Source: Pseudisothecium myosuroides (taxonomy: Eukaryota; Streptophyta; Bryopsida; Hypnales; Lembophyllaceae). From it: a stretch of DNA of 64,000 bases. The notes under the pieces are model-generated. The model ran no database searches. It was given only the letters and a program-made list of their open reading frames with translations, and had not been told where the DNA came from. Positions 47,198-59,303 of the stretch are shown in pieces (positions within the stretch are counted from its first letter, which is position 1; the number at the start of each line of letters is the position of its first letter). The stretch spans positions 47,025,724 through 47,089,723 of the forward strand of contig OX637287.1 in assembly GCA_951799445.1 (NCBI GenBank), given 5' to 3'. The translations under genes and the position numbers were made by a program.

Positions 47198-48123
47198 TTA
47201 ACCTCTAAAGGACCATTGACCCTTTGGGGGACAAATGCGTTTTTGGGCAGGTACCTACGAGCTGAAATTTTGTTGTGATTTTTTGAAACTTTTTTTGGAG
47301 ATAGAAAAATTGATAAGCTTTGTGGGAATATAATTTTTTTCACAATTGGTGCCCGGGGAAAAAAAGTTATGACCAAATAAGCTCAAACGAGGGGACGGGA
47401 GGCAGCTCAGGCAGCAAAAAAAAATGGACAAAAATTTTAATATTTTTTTTTCATAGATTATATTTTTGTCTATTTGGAAAGCTTTGAATTATTTCATTTT
47501 GATTTGTTGTAAGAAAGTTATGGACATTCTTGTTTTTTGGGTAGTTAGAGCATCTTCTTGAAAAAAAAATAACGTGTAGGATTCATTTCTTAATGAAAAT
47601 TTTCAAATTTTTCAATTTTTTTTTGTATGGTTTAGTTTACTTACTAAAACAATCTCATCATTGGGATTAGTGCATTTTAATTCCAGCTAAAATATATGAA
47701 TATTTTAGATTTTCCTTGTATCTCATACCTACTTCTACTTAACAATTTTTTTAAGAATGATAATTAAGTTTTTTTTAATTTTTTTTCCTAGACTCTCAAC
47801 TCAATTCTCCACTATAAAGATTAAAAGCTCAAAACTATATAGTGCAAAAATTTTAAGTTAAAAATGTTCAAAGTCAAAAAATCTAGTCCCGCAACGTGAT
47901 GAAAAACTTGTTTTTTTCACTTTAAACGCAGATATCTTGCAATCTGAGCGGTCAATCTTGCAATCTGAAATTTTTTACACACACTCTCATACTAGCTAGA
48001 TGTAAGATCCTATGGTTTGATGTGAAAAAAAAACAATTTTCAATTTTTTATACTCTTTGCTATAGATATGGCAGTTTTGAGTGTTTCTTGGCAGAAAAAA
48101 GGCCTTGGTTCTTCAAGGGTTAA
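47198..48123. mobile_element. TTAA element (930 bp family), complete copy
   Basis: It is 926 bp from TTAACCTCTAAAGGACCATT to CCTTGGTTCTTCAAGGGTTAA. It is in the same orientation as 62587-63529, with which it shares the TTGGTGCCCGGG and AAGTTATGGACATTCTTGTTT blocks. On its complement CTAGCTAGTATGAGAGTG (about 47990) it preserves the uninterrupted form of the site where the pogo-type element entered the 54927-58265 copy. Non-coding. Confidence 0.85.
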
Positions 48124-49290
48124 AGTAAGACCCAAATTTCCCACCTTCTTGTTTTATTGTTACCGTACGTGAAGGTTTGATTTGGCACTTGAGTGCCGAA
48201 AAACTTCACTTTTGGCGCGTAGATGGGTTCAGCAAGTGGTATATTCTAGAATATTCCAAAAATTCACTTGTAATCTTCCAAAATTTTCACTTGTAATATT
48301 TTCAAAAATTCAAACATCCCAAAAAATACTTAATTTATGTCCAAATATGACCTTCACATAGGATACTTTGAATCACTTGTAAATGACCAATATCAATCGA
48401 AGTGAAATTTAAGTGAACATATCAAATTGGGAGTGTCACACAAGTCCACAAAAGTTTGACCATTAATTGACAAATTCATAAGTCAATAATTTTTTTAATT
48501 GTTTGACATTATTAATAGCATGGAAATATAGTTTTTTACTATTTGGCCCATTGACATAGATTGAATATGTGTAATTTTCACAAGATGTATCTATGGATTG
48601 ATGTTTAAAGATTTTAGTTTTACTTATTTATTCCAGTCATTTTGACGGGCCATTTTTGAACTACAAATAACTTTTTGAAGTCCAGTCAAACATGTCTTTA
48701 CCCTTTAAACTATAAACTATATTTGTAAAGACAAGCTTTCAGAATCAAGCCAAAAACTAATGATAAATAAACTAACATAAGAATCTACAAACATTCAAAT
48801 AAATAACAAATCAAATTGACTTTCTAAGTTTGCAACGCAAGACACTAAATCTGTCTCATGAAGTGAGAGCAGCAGGGTAAATTTGTTGTTCTTTGGGGTG
48901 AAAGTTTAAGAAAAAGACCCCTATTTTGTGCCGTGCTAGGGTATGTTCTAGACCACCCCAAGCTAATTGGAGGTCTCCGATTAGAAATATGAATTCAAAA
49001 TCTGCAAATTTTATCATATGTGACAAATAAAAAATTCCTGCATTTTTTCGGAGTAAATCCACCCTGTTAATTCCACTTCATCCGATGGATTTAACGTCTT
49101 GCATTTGCGACATGTCTTGTGTTCACCCCTTGTTTGAAATTTGAACGTCTGGTCCTTGAGGAGATTAAATTAAAAAAATCAGACCCCATTGATTTCCCCA
49201 GGCTTGGCCCCAAGAGGAACCCGTCAACCCCCCACCACCAATCAAACGAACCCAAAAACGTAAAAGTAAAAGCGCAGTCAATAGAAGGGG
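48124..49290. other. Spacer, nothing recognised
   Basis: AT-rich to about 49080, then increasing G+C towards the gene island. An open frame at 49119-49490 begins only with GTG and is proline-rich. I do not treat it as a gene. Confidence 0.35.
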
Positions 49291-49299
49291 ACAGGCCCA

Positions 49300-50900
49300 C
49301 TCACCCAAATCAGGGGCCAGTCACCAGAATGAGGAGAATATCTGTCGGCCCGATATTTAATTTCCCAGCGCTGCCACCATCGACAGCTGTCGCACCCAGA
49401 GACGTAGAAAATCAACCAACCCCAGGGCCCCGCTCCACGGTCATAGGCCCCAGAGCCACGGTCACAGGCTCCTCTTCTAGACCTTTCTAGCTGCTTCGCC
49501 TCGCCCGTGACGCCACAGCCTCGTTCGTGTAAGTTAGCGCAGGCTTCCCGATCCTCACTTCCAAAGCCAAACCATCCTGCCAGACATCTGGTCTCGCTTG
49601 TTCACCGCCACTTTGCAACCTTCAAACGCAGACATCTAGCCCGTTGCCAGGATCCCTGGAACTTATCTTCAGGTTCAAAACTTGATCGTAATACTGTAAC
49701 TTCGTGCTGCTTATGGCGGTTATTAATCTCTCGCTAGCTTGGTAGACAGTCGGTGATATATCAATTGGGTGGTCGATTTAGTTGCAACTTGTTCAGAAAC
49801 TGTCTTCGATCTTTCATTTTGTGTTTCGGAAAGTATAGACAACGTTGGCTGTGTGGTTAATTATCTTGAGTGAGTCAATCTCTTCAGTGAAGATCGAGTG
49901 TTTGTTGCAATTGTGTTGTTGGGTTAGTGGTGGTCTAGCTGTAGCTGGCTGACTATTGAGAAGATGCGGTTGGTGATGAGTTCCATCGCCCGAGGTGCTA
50001 CCCTTTTTGCGTAATCTAGACAAAATGTTGTATACTACATGTTGGTCGTTTCTACAATGAGTGCAGAGAACGTGAGCGCTGTGGTGGTGAGAGCATTCGG
50101 TAGTCTAAGATACCGTGTATCGGGTTGGTGATGAGTTTGATCAATCGCCCAAGGTGCGGTTGCTTGTAAGTGTCGACTAGTGTCTGACCTCGTTTCTCGT
50201 CTTGGAGTATCGTTTTTTTGTAGTTTACATTGTGAGCAAGAGATGTGGAAGTCTGTTTGAGTGCAGTATTGGATTTGTAACTTGGGTGCTGTAGTTTTTT
50301 AGGAAGGGGATTGAATCGGCTGATACTGCAAGATTGTCGTCACATTGCGGGTTACTGAACTTGAGAGTTTTTGGAGACTACTAGTCTGAGTTCTAGTTGG
50401 ACACCCGTAGTCCTATTCAAGTTAGCCAAGTCAAAGTCACTCAGGTTTGAAGAACGGGGGTGGTGTAATTACCCAGGTGGTCGGCGCAGGGAACCCTAAG
50501 TGGCGTGTTTTGCAAGGAGATTGCGGTGCTCACCAAGGCAGACGTAGGGTTTGTGACATCGCCGCATTACGGCTTACTTTAGTTTGTGTAATGACCCAGC
50601 TTGCAAGCAAGTGAACCCGGAACTAGTTGAGACTCCGTAGGGTGGCCACATCTCGGACCGTTTAATCAATCGTAAGGTACTGTGCATAGTTGCAATAGAA
50701 AGTCTACCGTTAAATTTTTGTGCAGACAAGCGGTGAGTCATTGAGACAGCCTACTCTCATGAAACCGCATTTGGCATAGCCTTACGAATCAAGTTGGAGT
50801 GCAATTAAGTTTTACGGCAGTCGGCCCGCGACTTGTATCAAGGTTTCTGGGAGGACTTTTGATATAATACGTTATACAATTGTATTATGATACCAGTGCA
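49300..50900 (+). promoter_or_regulatory. Probable promoter and long leader of the two-exon gene
   Basis: This GC-rich tract is unlike the surrounding repeats. Pyrimidine-rich sequence at 49460-49530 ends with a good splice donor (GTGTAAGT, about 49527), so a 5'-UTR intron running towards the start codon at 50904 is plausible. No convincing acceptor was fixed and no other protein-coding frame is supported. Confidence 0.35.
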
Positions 50901-50903
50901 GTA

Positions 50904-52877
50904 ATGGAAGAATGCGGGATCACCGAGGAGCACTCCGAGTGTTACAGCGATGTTCCAGAACTGATAGATTTCTTCAAGTCTGAGATGCCTCTACGTGAGG
51001 ATCGCCGCATGGGGACGCAGGAGTATCTGTGCAGACCAGGAAGCCAGAAGTGGAGTGTCAATCCAGCTGCTTCACCTGAACGCGCCATTGCCGGCGGTGA
51101 AGAACGTCCGCTGGAGCCTAGTCTTGTGGACTTCTTCAAGGACGGGAATGGCGATCTCCACCTTCGGCATCATGGGGTTGAAGCACCAGTAATCAACAGG
51201 TACCCATTTCTGATCAAAGTTCTTTCGGGGTTCTTCATGTGAATGTTTCGGGTGCACGGACAAGTTAGATTTACCCTTGTTTGTCCACTTTGTTGGCAAG
51301 ATATATACGCGCGCAAGGAAATGGTTTATGCCTATTTAGTAATGCTGAGGACTGGGGGTAATGGCAATACTCAGGACTGGGGTAACGCCACATACTAGCT
51401 AGTTCCGATTTCGCCATTTGATTACCGTCTGAAACGCAAGGGAGTTTTAAGAGTTTACCATGGAGGAATTGAAATGGAATGGAGATTGCCATCTCACTTC
51501 AACCATTACCACAAATACCACCTCCTAAGGTAACGGCGTTTCGTTACCGCGGTGGTAAGCTCCTAAAACTCCCTTGTGAAAGCGGAACCATTAATAGCAA
51601 GCACCCCACGCGGATCGAGTTCCGAATTGACCGTTGTTCTTTAACACGGTGAACACTACTGTACCGTTGTGCACTCTTGACAGGAAGAGTCGCACCTTTC
51701 GCTACAGGGTTATCCAACTTTAGTTTCGGATTACCTCTGCAGACAAACTATAATTAGCCACACGTACCGTGCCGAACTGCCGATCGACTTGCTGAGTCAA
51801 ACTCTTCGTCCGTTCCTCACGCGTTGCTTCGCACCAAAGTTCATCGTCTAGTTCAGACCCAAAGACTGCTTCAACCGCTTTAGTATTGCAACTTTACGAT
51901 TCACTGATCTCTGATTATATCCATCGAGATTGCCAGCAATTTTATTAGTCCATCAGATTCTTAATTCGTTACGAGATTCAGTCTCTCGACTAGTGAAATC
52001 AATGCACGATGGCCAATTCTCGATCGATGAGTGGGTTCTATAGTTTGTAGTTCTTGTGCACGAGAACTCTAAGAACTATTGGAATAGATAGTTAGCAATT
52101 TATTGATCATATACTGAACCTTTCTGGATTCGCTAGGTTAGACTATCAGTTGCTTGTTACGAGATCGACACCATTGATTTATATAATATATTGATCGAGG
52201 CGGCGATTGATCTGTCCGCCAGTCACTGAATCGAGGTTCGTTTCGTGATGGTGATTAAATTTCGAGGCGTGGGATCACATTGCAGATCTTTGTCTTCCGT
52301 CGAGGCCAAGCAACATCCTATGCCAAAGCTGAAATTGGATACTGGGAAGCACTGGAGCGGGCAAGTTGCAAACCCTCTCCAAGCACTGAAGATGGAATTA
52401 TCCCCGACTTCTACAGGAACTGCGGAATCCGGTACCGCAGCCCCGAAGACCCCCACTTGCGACATGGAGATCGCGTACAGTCGACCTTTCCCTGATTATA
52501 ACGAATCTTCAGCCCACCAAGGATCAACAATAGTTTCTCATGGTTGCAGTAAACTGCCAAGCGGCGGGGAAGTGTGTGCAGATAGCGGTACCAGCCATGG
52601 CCTGTTGCGAAATCCTCCGGAAAGTGAAGACGAAGAGACGGAGGCTGTTGTGCAGGCCGCCACGTCGCTCTTGAGTTTAGCGTCCAACGAAAGTACTCGT
52701 CGTCGTCGTCGTACGGATGTTTCGCCCGCCGTGGAATCGGAACGAGAAGTGGACGAAGCTGCTGAACTGAGCGGCTCCGTCGACGGGGCGTGCTCCTCCG
52801 TTCTGTACAGACCCACCAACAAGAGGCGTTACAAACTGGTAGTAGATTTGCTTGCAGAGACTTCAACCGTCTGGTAA
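50904..52877 (+). CDS. Two-exon gene of unknown function (295 residues)
   Basis: Exon 1 is 50904-51199, ending AACAG with donor GTACCC. Exon 2 is 52286-52877, after acceptor CACATTGCAG. The join keeps frame (codon AG+A, Arg99) and the CDS is 888 nt. The frame is open upstream of 50904 but without an ATG. Residues 20-25 (LIDFFK) and 74-79 (LVDFFK) form a repeated motif in an acidic N-terminal half. The middle is Ser/Thr/Pro-rich. An acidic patch ESEDEETEAVVQAATSLLSL precedes RRRRR (about 237-241, encoded partly by CGT repeats), a possible nuclear signal. The C-terminus is NKRRYKLVVDLLAETSTVW. I do not recognise the family. A nuclear regulatory protein is a guess. A longer 3' structure is possible because GGTAAAG, usable as a donor, overlaps the stop. 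Confidence 0.6.
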
Positions 52878-53743
52878 AGAGTCCTGCGAACGAATCCTTT
52901 CCCTCCACTTTTTTGCCACGTAAACAGTTGGATTCAGAACTAGAAGTCGGAGAAGAGAACTGTACAGCACTGCGCGCGCTTTCCTGCTCGATCAGACTGT
53001 GCTCGATCAGTTATGTCCAGATTTAACTGAAACGACACTCAGGCAGGTCATCGACCATGCTGCAATTATCCATCGACCACATGATTAATATGTGCATTCT
53101 TCGCTACAAGTCAAGACCAAATTGGACACTTTAAATTGTCCTCCGCGTTGTCTTCCAGGAGTACATCAAGTCCTCCGATCCAGTTTTCGGTTTACGCTGT
53201 GGAAGATTGGGTGCTCCTATCTTGCTTCTGCGAGCACTCTACTGCTAATATTCCACGGAGTATGTGCCTACCGTTGAATAAGCCTTGCAAAGTGGTGGTC
53301 GAGTTGCGTCCAAGAGTTAGGTAGAGGGTCATGCCATAGCCATGGCTGTTGAGCTTTAGAGAAGGAGGAGTGGAGAGCGATATCTGTACACATGATGAGA
53401 ATGAGCTAGCCAGGCCAGTACATGATTGTACACTGTACATATTGTTGTCAAATATCAATTGCAATCAAAAGGAGTTTTTATTTTGTGCAGTCAACGGGGA
53501 GAACGAGCTGCATGTGAGAATGAGTTATTGGTTCTTATTGGTAGATTAAGTACAGCAGTTGATATATGGTATGGAAAAAAGATCTCTGGAACGTATTTTA
53601 TACGGTACGCAGACTTTTTTTTCGTGGAGAAGTTGTGTAGTGAATTTCTCTTTAATATTTTTAATTTTTTTGAGAAGATCGCATTAATTTTTTTTAGTGT
53701 GCAGCAGAAGTTGGAAAGTGCTGGTTCAGACCACGAGCAACGC
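52878..53743. other. Downstream flank of the two-exon gene
   Basis: GC content falls back to the AT-rich background. Short open frames on both strands are unconvincing. It may include the 3' UTR of the preceding gene. Confidence 0.35.
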
Positions 53744-53973
53744 TTAACCCTGTAAGGACGCGGGGGGTGACCCTGGAAATCATGCATTGTATAACCGTGA
53801 GAGTCATTGGAATAAAAAAATCCAAAAGTACTCATTGGAAGTCAAGCTACTGTAGATGTTCTCCACTTTTCACAAAAAACTCCAAGGATGAATAGTTGTA
53901 GTTCTATCCTACATTGGAGAATCCATTGTCATTCATCGGACACTTATGGTCCGCGGCGTCCTTACTGGGTTAA
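53744..53973. mobile_element. 230 bp TTAA element, copy 1
   Basis: The left end is TTAACCCTGTAAGGACGC and the right end GCGTCCTTACTGGGTTAA, inverted repeats with one mismatch. A copy of identical 230 bp length lies in the opposite orientation at 60793-61022. TTAA flanks and CCC-starting ends suggest piggyBac-type mobilisation. Its right TTAA is also the left TTAA of the following candidate element. Non-coding. Confidence 0.85.
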
Positions 53974-54711
53974 CCCTTAAATGACGGACCCATGACCGCT
54001 GATTCCAAGCCTCACTGTTCATCACTCAAGTTGCTGCCATTTTGCAACTAGATATGTATAAAAAAATTGTATTTATTTTTCAGAGATGAAATTACATGTC
54101 TTCTTTACGTCACAAAAAATTTAGATTTTTTTGTGAAAAATTGTTTTTTTTGAGAATTTTTTAGAAAAAAGTGAAGAAAAATCACATCAAATAGAAAATC
54201 ATTTCAAAAAATCTGAAAATTTCACCATGTGTGTATATTACAATGACAAACATCATGGTGTAAACTCAATTTCCGTGTCATTCTATAATTAGAAAATAAT
54301 AGACATTGAAAATACATTCAAAGTTCAAATTGCAATAAAATATTCAATATTAGGAATTTTTCCAAAATTCAAATTGGAGTAGAAACTAGAGTATATGGCC
54401 TTCATTTTGTTAGTTGGGCTCAACTTCAAAAAATATCATTTTTGTGGAGAAATTTCAGATTTAGAGCACGGAGCAACAACTTCCCAAAATACACTAAAAT
54501 AGCATATTTTGTGATCCGTTTTTTTACTAACTTCTCATTTACATAAAGAGAAACACTAGCAAGACTACAAATTCAATTGGGTACTCTTCATAACCCAACA
54601 TGAAAAGTCAACAACAAAAATATGGATGAAAAAATACTTTCAAGTTCTTTTTGGTTCACTGGATTCTCATCCAAACGCCACGGAATGGCACTAGCGTTGC
54701 TTCTGGGTTAA
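53970..54711. mobile_element. Candidate TTAA element (742 bp)
   Basis: It begins TTAACCCTTAAATGACGG, sharing its first TTAA with the preceding element, and ends GCTTCTGGGTTAA. Only the outer TTAACCC is clearly inverted, so this is a weaker case than the neighbours. Non-coding and AT-rich. No second copy in the window. Confidence 0.4.
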
Positions 54712-54712
54712 G

Positions 54713-54870
54713 GTCGGTACCCCCCCAACTGCCATTTTTTTGCTACTGTACCTTTTTATTATTATTAGACTGGTTAAATTTTCATATTTTCTTGTTGGCA
54801 AGTGAAAGGAGGTTCTAACGCACTAGAGAATGCAATATTTGGATACCATAGGCAGGCATGGCACACAGAA
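54713..54870 (+). repeat. Dispersed repeat (CTTGTTGGCAAGTG family)
   Basis: Contains ACTGCCATTTTTTTGCTACT, TTTTCTTGTTGGCAAGTGAA, AGGAGGTTCTAACGCAC and ATATTTGGATACCATA in order. This matches 63590-63800, part of 58440-58550, and the complement of 11228-11640. It is the uninterrupted counterpart of the 11.3 kb copy. Non-coding. Confidence 0.65.
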
Positions 54871-55057
54871 GCTACATCTTTATTTACTATAGCCGTTGCA
54901 GCGAGGATAGACGGAACTTTAGGAATTTAACCCCTAAAGGACCAAGACCTTTTTTCTGCCAAAAAACACTCAAAAATACCATATCTATAGCAAAGAGTAA
55001 AATAAAATTGAAAATTATTTTTTTCCACATCTAACCGTAGGATCTTACACCTAACTA

Positions 55058-57457
55058 CACTAAAAAGGGTATTTAGTGTTGGATTACATTTAGTGTAATT
55101 ACCACCCTACTTGACCCTATACTAAATGTCAATTTTAGGACGATTAGTGTAGTGCTAAACTTCAATGCGCCGCCTTTGTGTTGTGTTTACTTTTGTCATC
55201 TCCTTCCTTAGACTTCTTCCCTGGACTTCCTTTGCAATCTGCTTTTGCGACCTTACCTTGTATGTTGCCTTTTGGGCCTCTCTTCCATTCCGACTTGGTT
55301 ACCTTACCTCCAGCTTGGCTTCTTCTCCTCTATTGCTGTCCCGCTTCTCCGCACTTACAATTCCTTGAGTGAGTGAATTTTTTTTGGGTGGTGGTGGTTT
55401 ATACTCCCGCATTCCCGCCTCCCGTGAGCGGTTTGAATCTCCCGCCTATTCCCGCTCCCAATTGCTCCATTGCTCCTTGTTGCGGCAATTTCAACTTCAT
55501 CCAGGTTTGTTTTTCCCTGTTCATTGATCCGTTGACCTTTTCTTTTTTTTAACTCATCTTTCCAGTGACCTGTCGACGTTTTTTTTTGGGCTGATCTTTT
55601 GCTTCCCATTTTAGGAATCCACCATGGCCGACGCCCCACCGAGCAATTCCACCCCCCAACGCTTACAACAAGTTTCTACAATTGCTATTCGCAAACGCAT
55701 CATCACTTAGATGGTTCAAGATGAACTTGTGCACGGCTTTCTTGGGCTCTACATTCGCACATTCAATACATTTTCCGAGCATTTTCGAGCTCAAAGGAGT
55801 GCCAACCTTGTTCGGGCTTCTCGTTGGTGGGCTCAACGTCAACAATTTTGCAATGAAGGAGAGGCAGACAACACATCTCCACCAATTTCATGCAATAGGA
55901 GCCGGGATGGTAGGCGAAAACAACTCCGCACAAAGGCAGCTCTCAGTCGTGGGCCCAAGCGAGTTGAATGGGTACTTTGGATCTACCCTATACTTTTGGA
56001 TGCATTTGACAGATTTAGAAAGGCTGGAGTCAAATTTTCATCCAAATTACTCATTGAGCTGGCTATGACCATCTTATTAGATCCTACCTCTCCATATACA
56101 ACCAAATCTCGTGATCCAAAGGACAATGTCCTACTCACGGCCAAGTTGACCCCAAGTTGGGTTCAACAATTTATGCATGTGCACAACATTGTTTTGTTGT
56201 CACAAAGGGGATGTTTGTCTTGTAGTCCCGAGAAGGAACTACAAATTGAAAGGGCAACAGCTTACCATCTACGTGTGCTACAAAGAGGGTTCCAAACCGG
56301 TGTTTTCGATGAAAATCTCATGGAAAACATTGATGAAACTCATTTTGTTGTAAATTTAGACAATGGTCGGACATTGAAATTTAGGGGAGACACGAGTGTC
56401 AAGTATGCCGAAGTGGTTTCGGGGGGAGATTCTATGACCATGGTCATTAGAATTTCCTGGGGGCATAGATCAATGATTGAAGTCCCTATGTTGATTTTTA
56501 CCAATTCCAGTAGCAATTACCCTATTCGGGGCTTGGAAGACAATATTCTAGGAGTATGTTACAGATTTAGGCCTAAGGGCTGGATGGACCAAGCACTTTT
56601 TGCTAAATTTTTTGCTAAATTTTTTGCTGAACCCCGAGCCTTCCAAGTTGATGTTCATGGCCGTACAAAAGTCATTTGGGTTGACAATTGTACAGGCCAT
56701 AGTATGACCCCAACATTATCGGCTGTTTTGGAAGCAAAACAGGCCACTCTTAGGTATTTGCCACCTTGTTCTACACATTTGTGTCAACCGGCGGATACAT
56801 TCATCATTTCCAAGGTCAAGGATGCTTGGACCAAGCGATGGGAAGCAAAAAAAGCCAAGCTCATTGCAGCCAATGGCAAAATACTCCTCGGGTTGATGGG
56901 CAGTGGTCAGGAAAACTCACAAATCCAGGAAAAAGATTTTTCCTACAGCTGGTTGCGGATAGCATTGAGGATGTGAACAAAGAGGTAGATTGTGATAATT
57001 TGTCATATGCTAGGAAAGCTATGATTAGATCGGGTATGGCTTTGGGTGTTGATGGCACTTGGAGTGTCAATCAACTTTTTCCACATTTGCAGGAAATTAT
57101 AGCCAAGCATGAACCATACTTCCATGGACAACAAGTTCCAGCCCAAGTATGAAATCTGTATTTTTTTTGCTCTAAATATTAATTTTTTTCCCCTTGTTTG
57201 ATGTTCAAAGACTTCTTTGCACATGTTTTCCACATTTTCTACTCCTTCCATCATTTTCCTTGTCTTTAATCTTTTTCTTTCCAAATTCTTTTTTTACCTT
57301 CTAACACTAAATGTAAACCTCTTCATATTTCAGATTTACCATAGAGTACTTTTAGTGTTAGAAATTACATTTAGTATTATTTACTTTAGTAGGGTAAATG
57401 ATATTTAGTGTCATGGTTCGCAAATAGTGTTGCCAATACTAAATACCCTTTTTAGTG
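55058..57457 (+). mobile_element. pogo-type (Tc1/mariner superfamily) DNA transposon
   Basis: It is 2400 bp with terminal inverted repeats CACTAAAAAGGGTATTTAGT at the left and ACTAAATACCCTTTTTAGTG at the right, flanked by TA at 55056-55057 and 57458-57459. The related TTAA element at 62587-63529 reads, on its complement, CACCTAACTAGTATGAAAAT, which is the empty site with a single TA. Additional ATTTAGTGT-type subterminal motifs occur at both ends. The only protein inside is the DDE transposase at 55624-57152. Confidence 0.92.
55624..57152 (+). pseudogene. DDE_1 (pogo/CENP-B-like) transposase, one stop and one frameshift
   Basis: From the ATG at 55624 (MADAPPSNSTPQRLQQ) the frame runs 28 codons to a TAG at 55708, then continues in the same frame from an ATG at 55711. 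Numbered from that second ATG, the catalytic aspartates are D208 (NIDETHF), D325 (IWVDNCTGH) and D362 (HLCQPADTF), a DD36D arrangement with intact surroundings. Near 56870 the frame shifts by one. The C-terminal part (QWSGKLTNPGKRFFLQL, LSYARKAMIRSG, QLFPHLQEIIAKHEPYFHG) is read in the other frame to a stop at 57152. With both lesions it is presumably inactive, although an assembly error could explain either. A small in-frame duplication (FAKFFAKF, about residues 297-304) is present. Confidence 0.85.
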
Positions 57458-58265
57458 TAGTATGAGAGTGTGTGTAAAAAAATTCAGAATTTTTGCCACA
57501 CAAATTGCAAGATATTTGCGTTTAAAGTGAAAAAAACAAGTTTTTCAGCACATTGCGGGACTAGATGTTTTTACTTTGAACATTTTTAACTTAAAATTTT
57601 TGCACTACAGAGTTTAGAGCTTTAAATCTTTATAGTGGAGAATTGAGTTGAGAGTCTAGGAAAAAAAAAATATTCAAAAAAATTTGATTATCATTCTTAA
57701 AAAAATTGTTAAATAGAAATAGGTACGAGATAGAAAGAAAATCTAAAATATTAATATATTTTAGATGGAATTAAATGCACTAATTCCAATGATGAGATTG
57801 TTCTAGCAAGTAAATCAGACCATGTAAAAATAAAGAAATTGAAAAATTGAAAAAATTGCATTCAGAAATGAATCCTAGAAGTTATTTTTTTCAAGAAGAT
57901 GCTCTAACTGCCCGAAAAACAAGAATGTTCATAACTTTCTCATAACAAATCCAAATGAAATGAATCAAAGCTTTCCAAATAGAAAAAGATATAATCTATG
58001 AGAAAAAAATATTAAAAAAAAAATTCAAATTTTTGTCCATTTTTTTGTTGCTGCCTGGATTGCCCCCCATCCCCTCGTTTGAGTTTATTTGGTCATAACT
58101 ATTGTTCCCGGGCACCAATTGTGAAAAAAAATTTATTCCCACAAAGCTTACTAGTTTTTCTATCTCCAAAAAAAGTTTCAAAAAATCACAACAAAATTTC
58201 AGCCTGTAGGTACCTGCCGGAAACGCATTTGTTCCCCGAAGGAATAATGGTCCTTTAGGGGTTAA

Positions 58266-59303
58266 AGACACATGGTGCAAAAACAACGTTTTTTTGCTTT
58301 GGAACTCTACATAAGCCCGAGTGGCACTTGTCACTTAACCTCCCACCGAGGTTAAGACGTCCGTGTGAACCGGACTAATGTACCTTTTTTCTTGTTCTGT
58401 TTTTTTTTAATGGCCACCGTTCCTTTTAAAAATAAAAATAAAACATTTGGATACCATATGCAAAAGTTATGGAGGGTCCAATTCGTTTTGGTAGATGTTC
58501 TAAAATCGTTTCTTTGGCTTTTGTATAGTGCCCCTTACGCGATGAGGGGTTAAGACTGCAATGTTGGACATTGAATCCAAATGAGAAAAGAAGCACCGGG
58601 GATTTAACGTTAAACTTTAAATTAGTAAGCAAAAAAGTTCATGGAGAACATGGTAGTGAAAAACTTTTTTGCTTTACAAATCATTTACTTTGTGTGTTTT
58701 AGAATGAAGAAGACATTTCTTTATATACATATTGAATGGTAAGAGGTGAAGCAAACAATGTGGGACATGAAAATTAGAATTGGAGTAGGAGCTCAACCGC
58801 TCACTAAGTTATGTCAAGTTAAAGCAAAATTACATTTGAAGTAGAATTTTAGACCTCATTTAGGCATAGTAAAATAATTTTTTTCAAAAAACTTTGAATT
58901 AAGAAAAGTTAGTAAATCAAGACAACTTTCATCTCAATGAATTCATTTGAAATTTGAAGCCTCCAATCAAAAATTATGGACAAATTTCGGAGCGTTGTTG
59001 AAAAGGACATTTTATGGGACATATTCAAACATCCTCTTTGAATTTTATCCATCACTTTTGATTGGAGGCTTAAAATCTCAAACGGATTTTTTAAGATGAA
59101 AGTAAGCTTGACTTACCAACTTTTTTTAGTTCAAAGTTTTTTGAAAAAAAAATTCTACTATACCTAAATGAGGTCTAAAATTCTACTTTAAATCCATTTC
59201 CTACTTTCGACTTAATTATGAGTGGTTGAGACTTGAGAAACTACAAATTCTAATTTATTTATCCCACATGGGCTGTTCTACTTCCTACCAACCCATGTGT
59301 ATG
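58266..59303. other. Spacer with a fragment of the CTTGTTGGCAAGTG repeat
   Basis: About 58440-58550 matches 63720-63790 (CATTTGGATACCATATGCAA, AAGTTATGGAGGGTC) and ends with CGATGAGGGGTTAA, another TTAA terminus. TTAACCTC and GAGGTTAA face each other at 58335-58355. About 58850-59170 has facing segments (AGACCTCATTTAGGCATAGT and ACTATACCTAAATGAGGTCT), an imperfect inverted repeat of about 320 bp. No genes. Confidence 0.5.

Larger units (their letters stand above)
54927..58265. mobile_element. TTAA element (930 bp family) interrupted by a pogo-type transposon
   Basis: The left end is TTAACCCCTAAAGGACCAAG and the right end TGGTCCTTTAGGGGTTAA. The span is 3339 bp, but removing the 2400 bp insert and one TA leaves 937 bp, the normal family length. 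The two halves align with the uninterrupted copies at 47198-48123 and 62587-63529 (reverse orientation). Non-coding apart from the insert. Confidence 0.9.

Noticed and set aside
49119..49490. 123-codon plus-strand frame before the two-exon gene
   Set aside because: It starts only at GTG, is proline-rich, and overlaps what looks like promoter or leader sequence.
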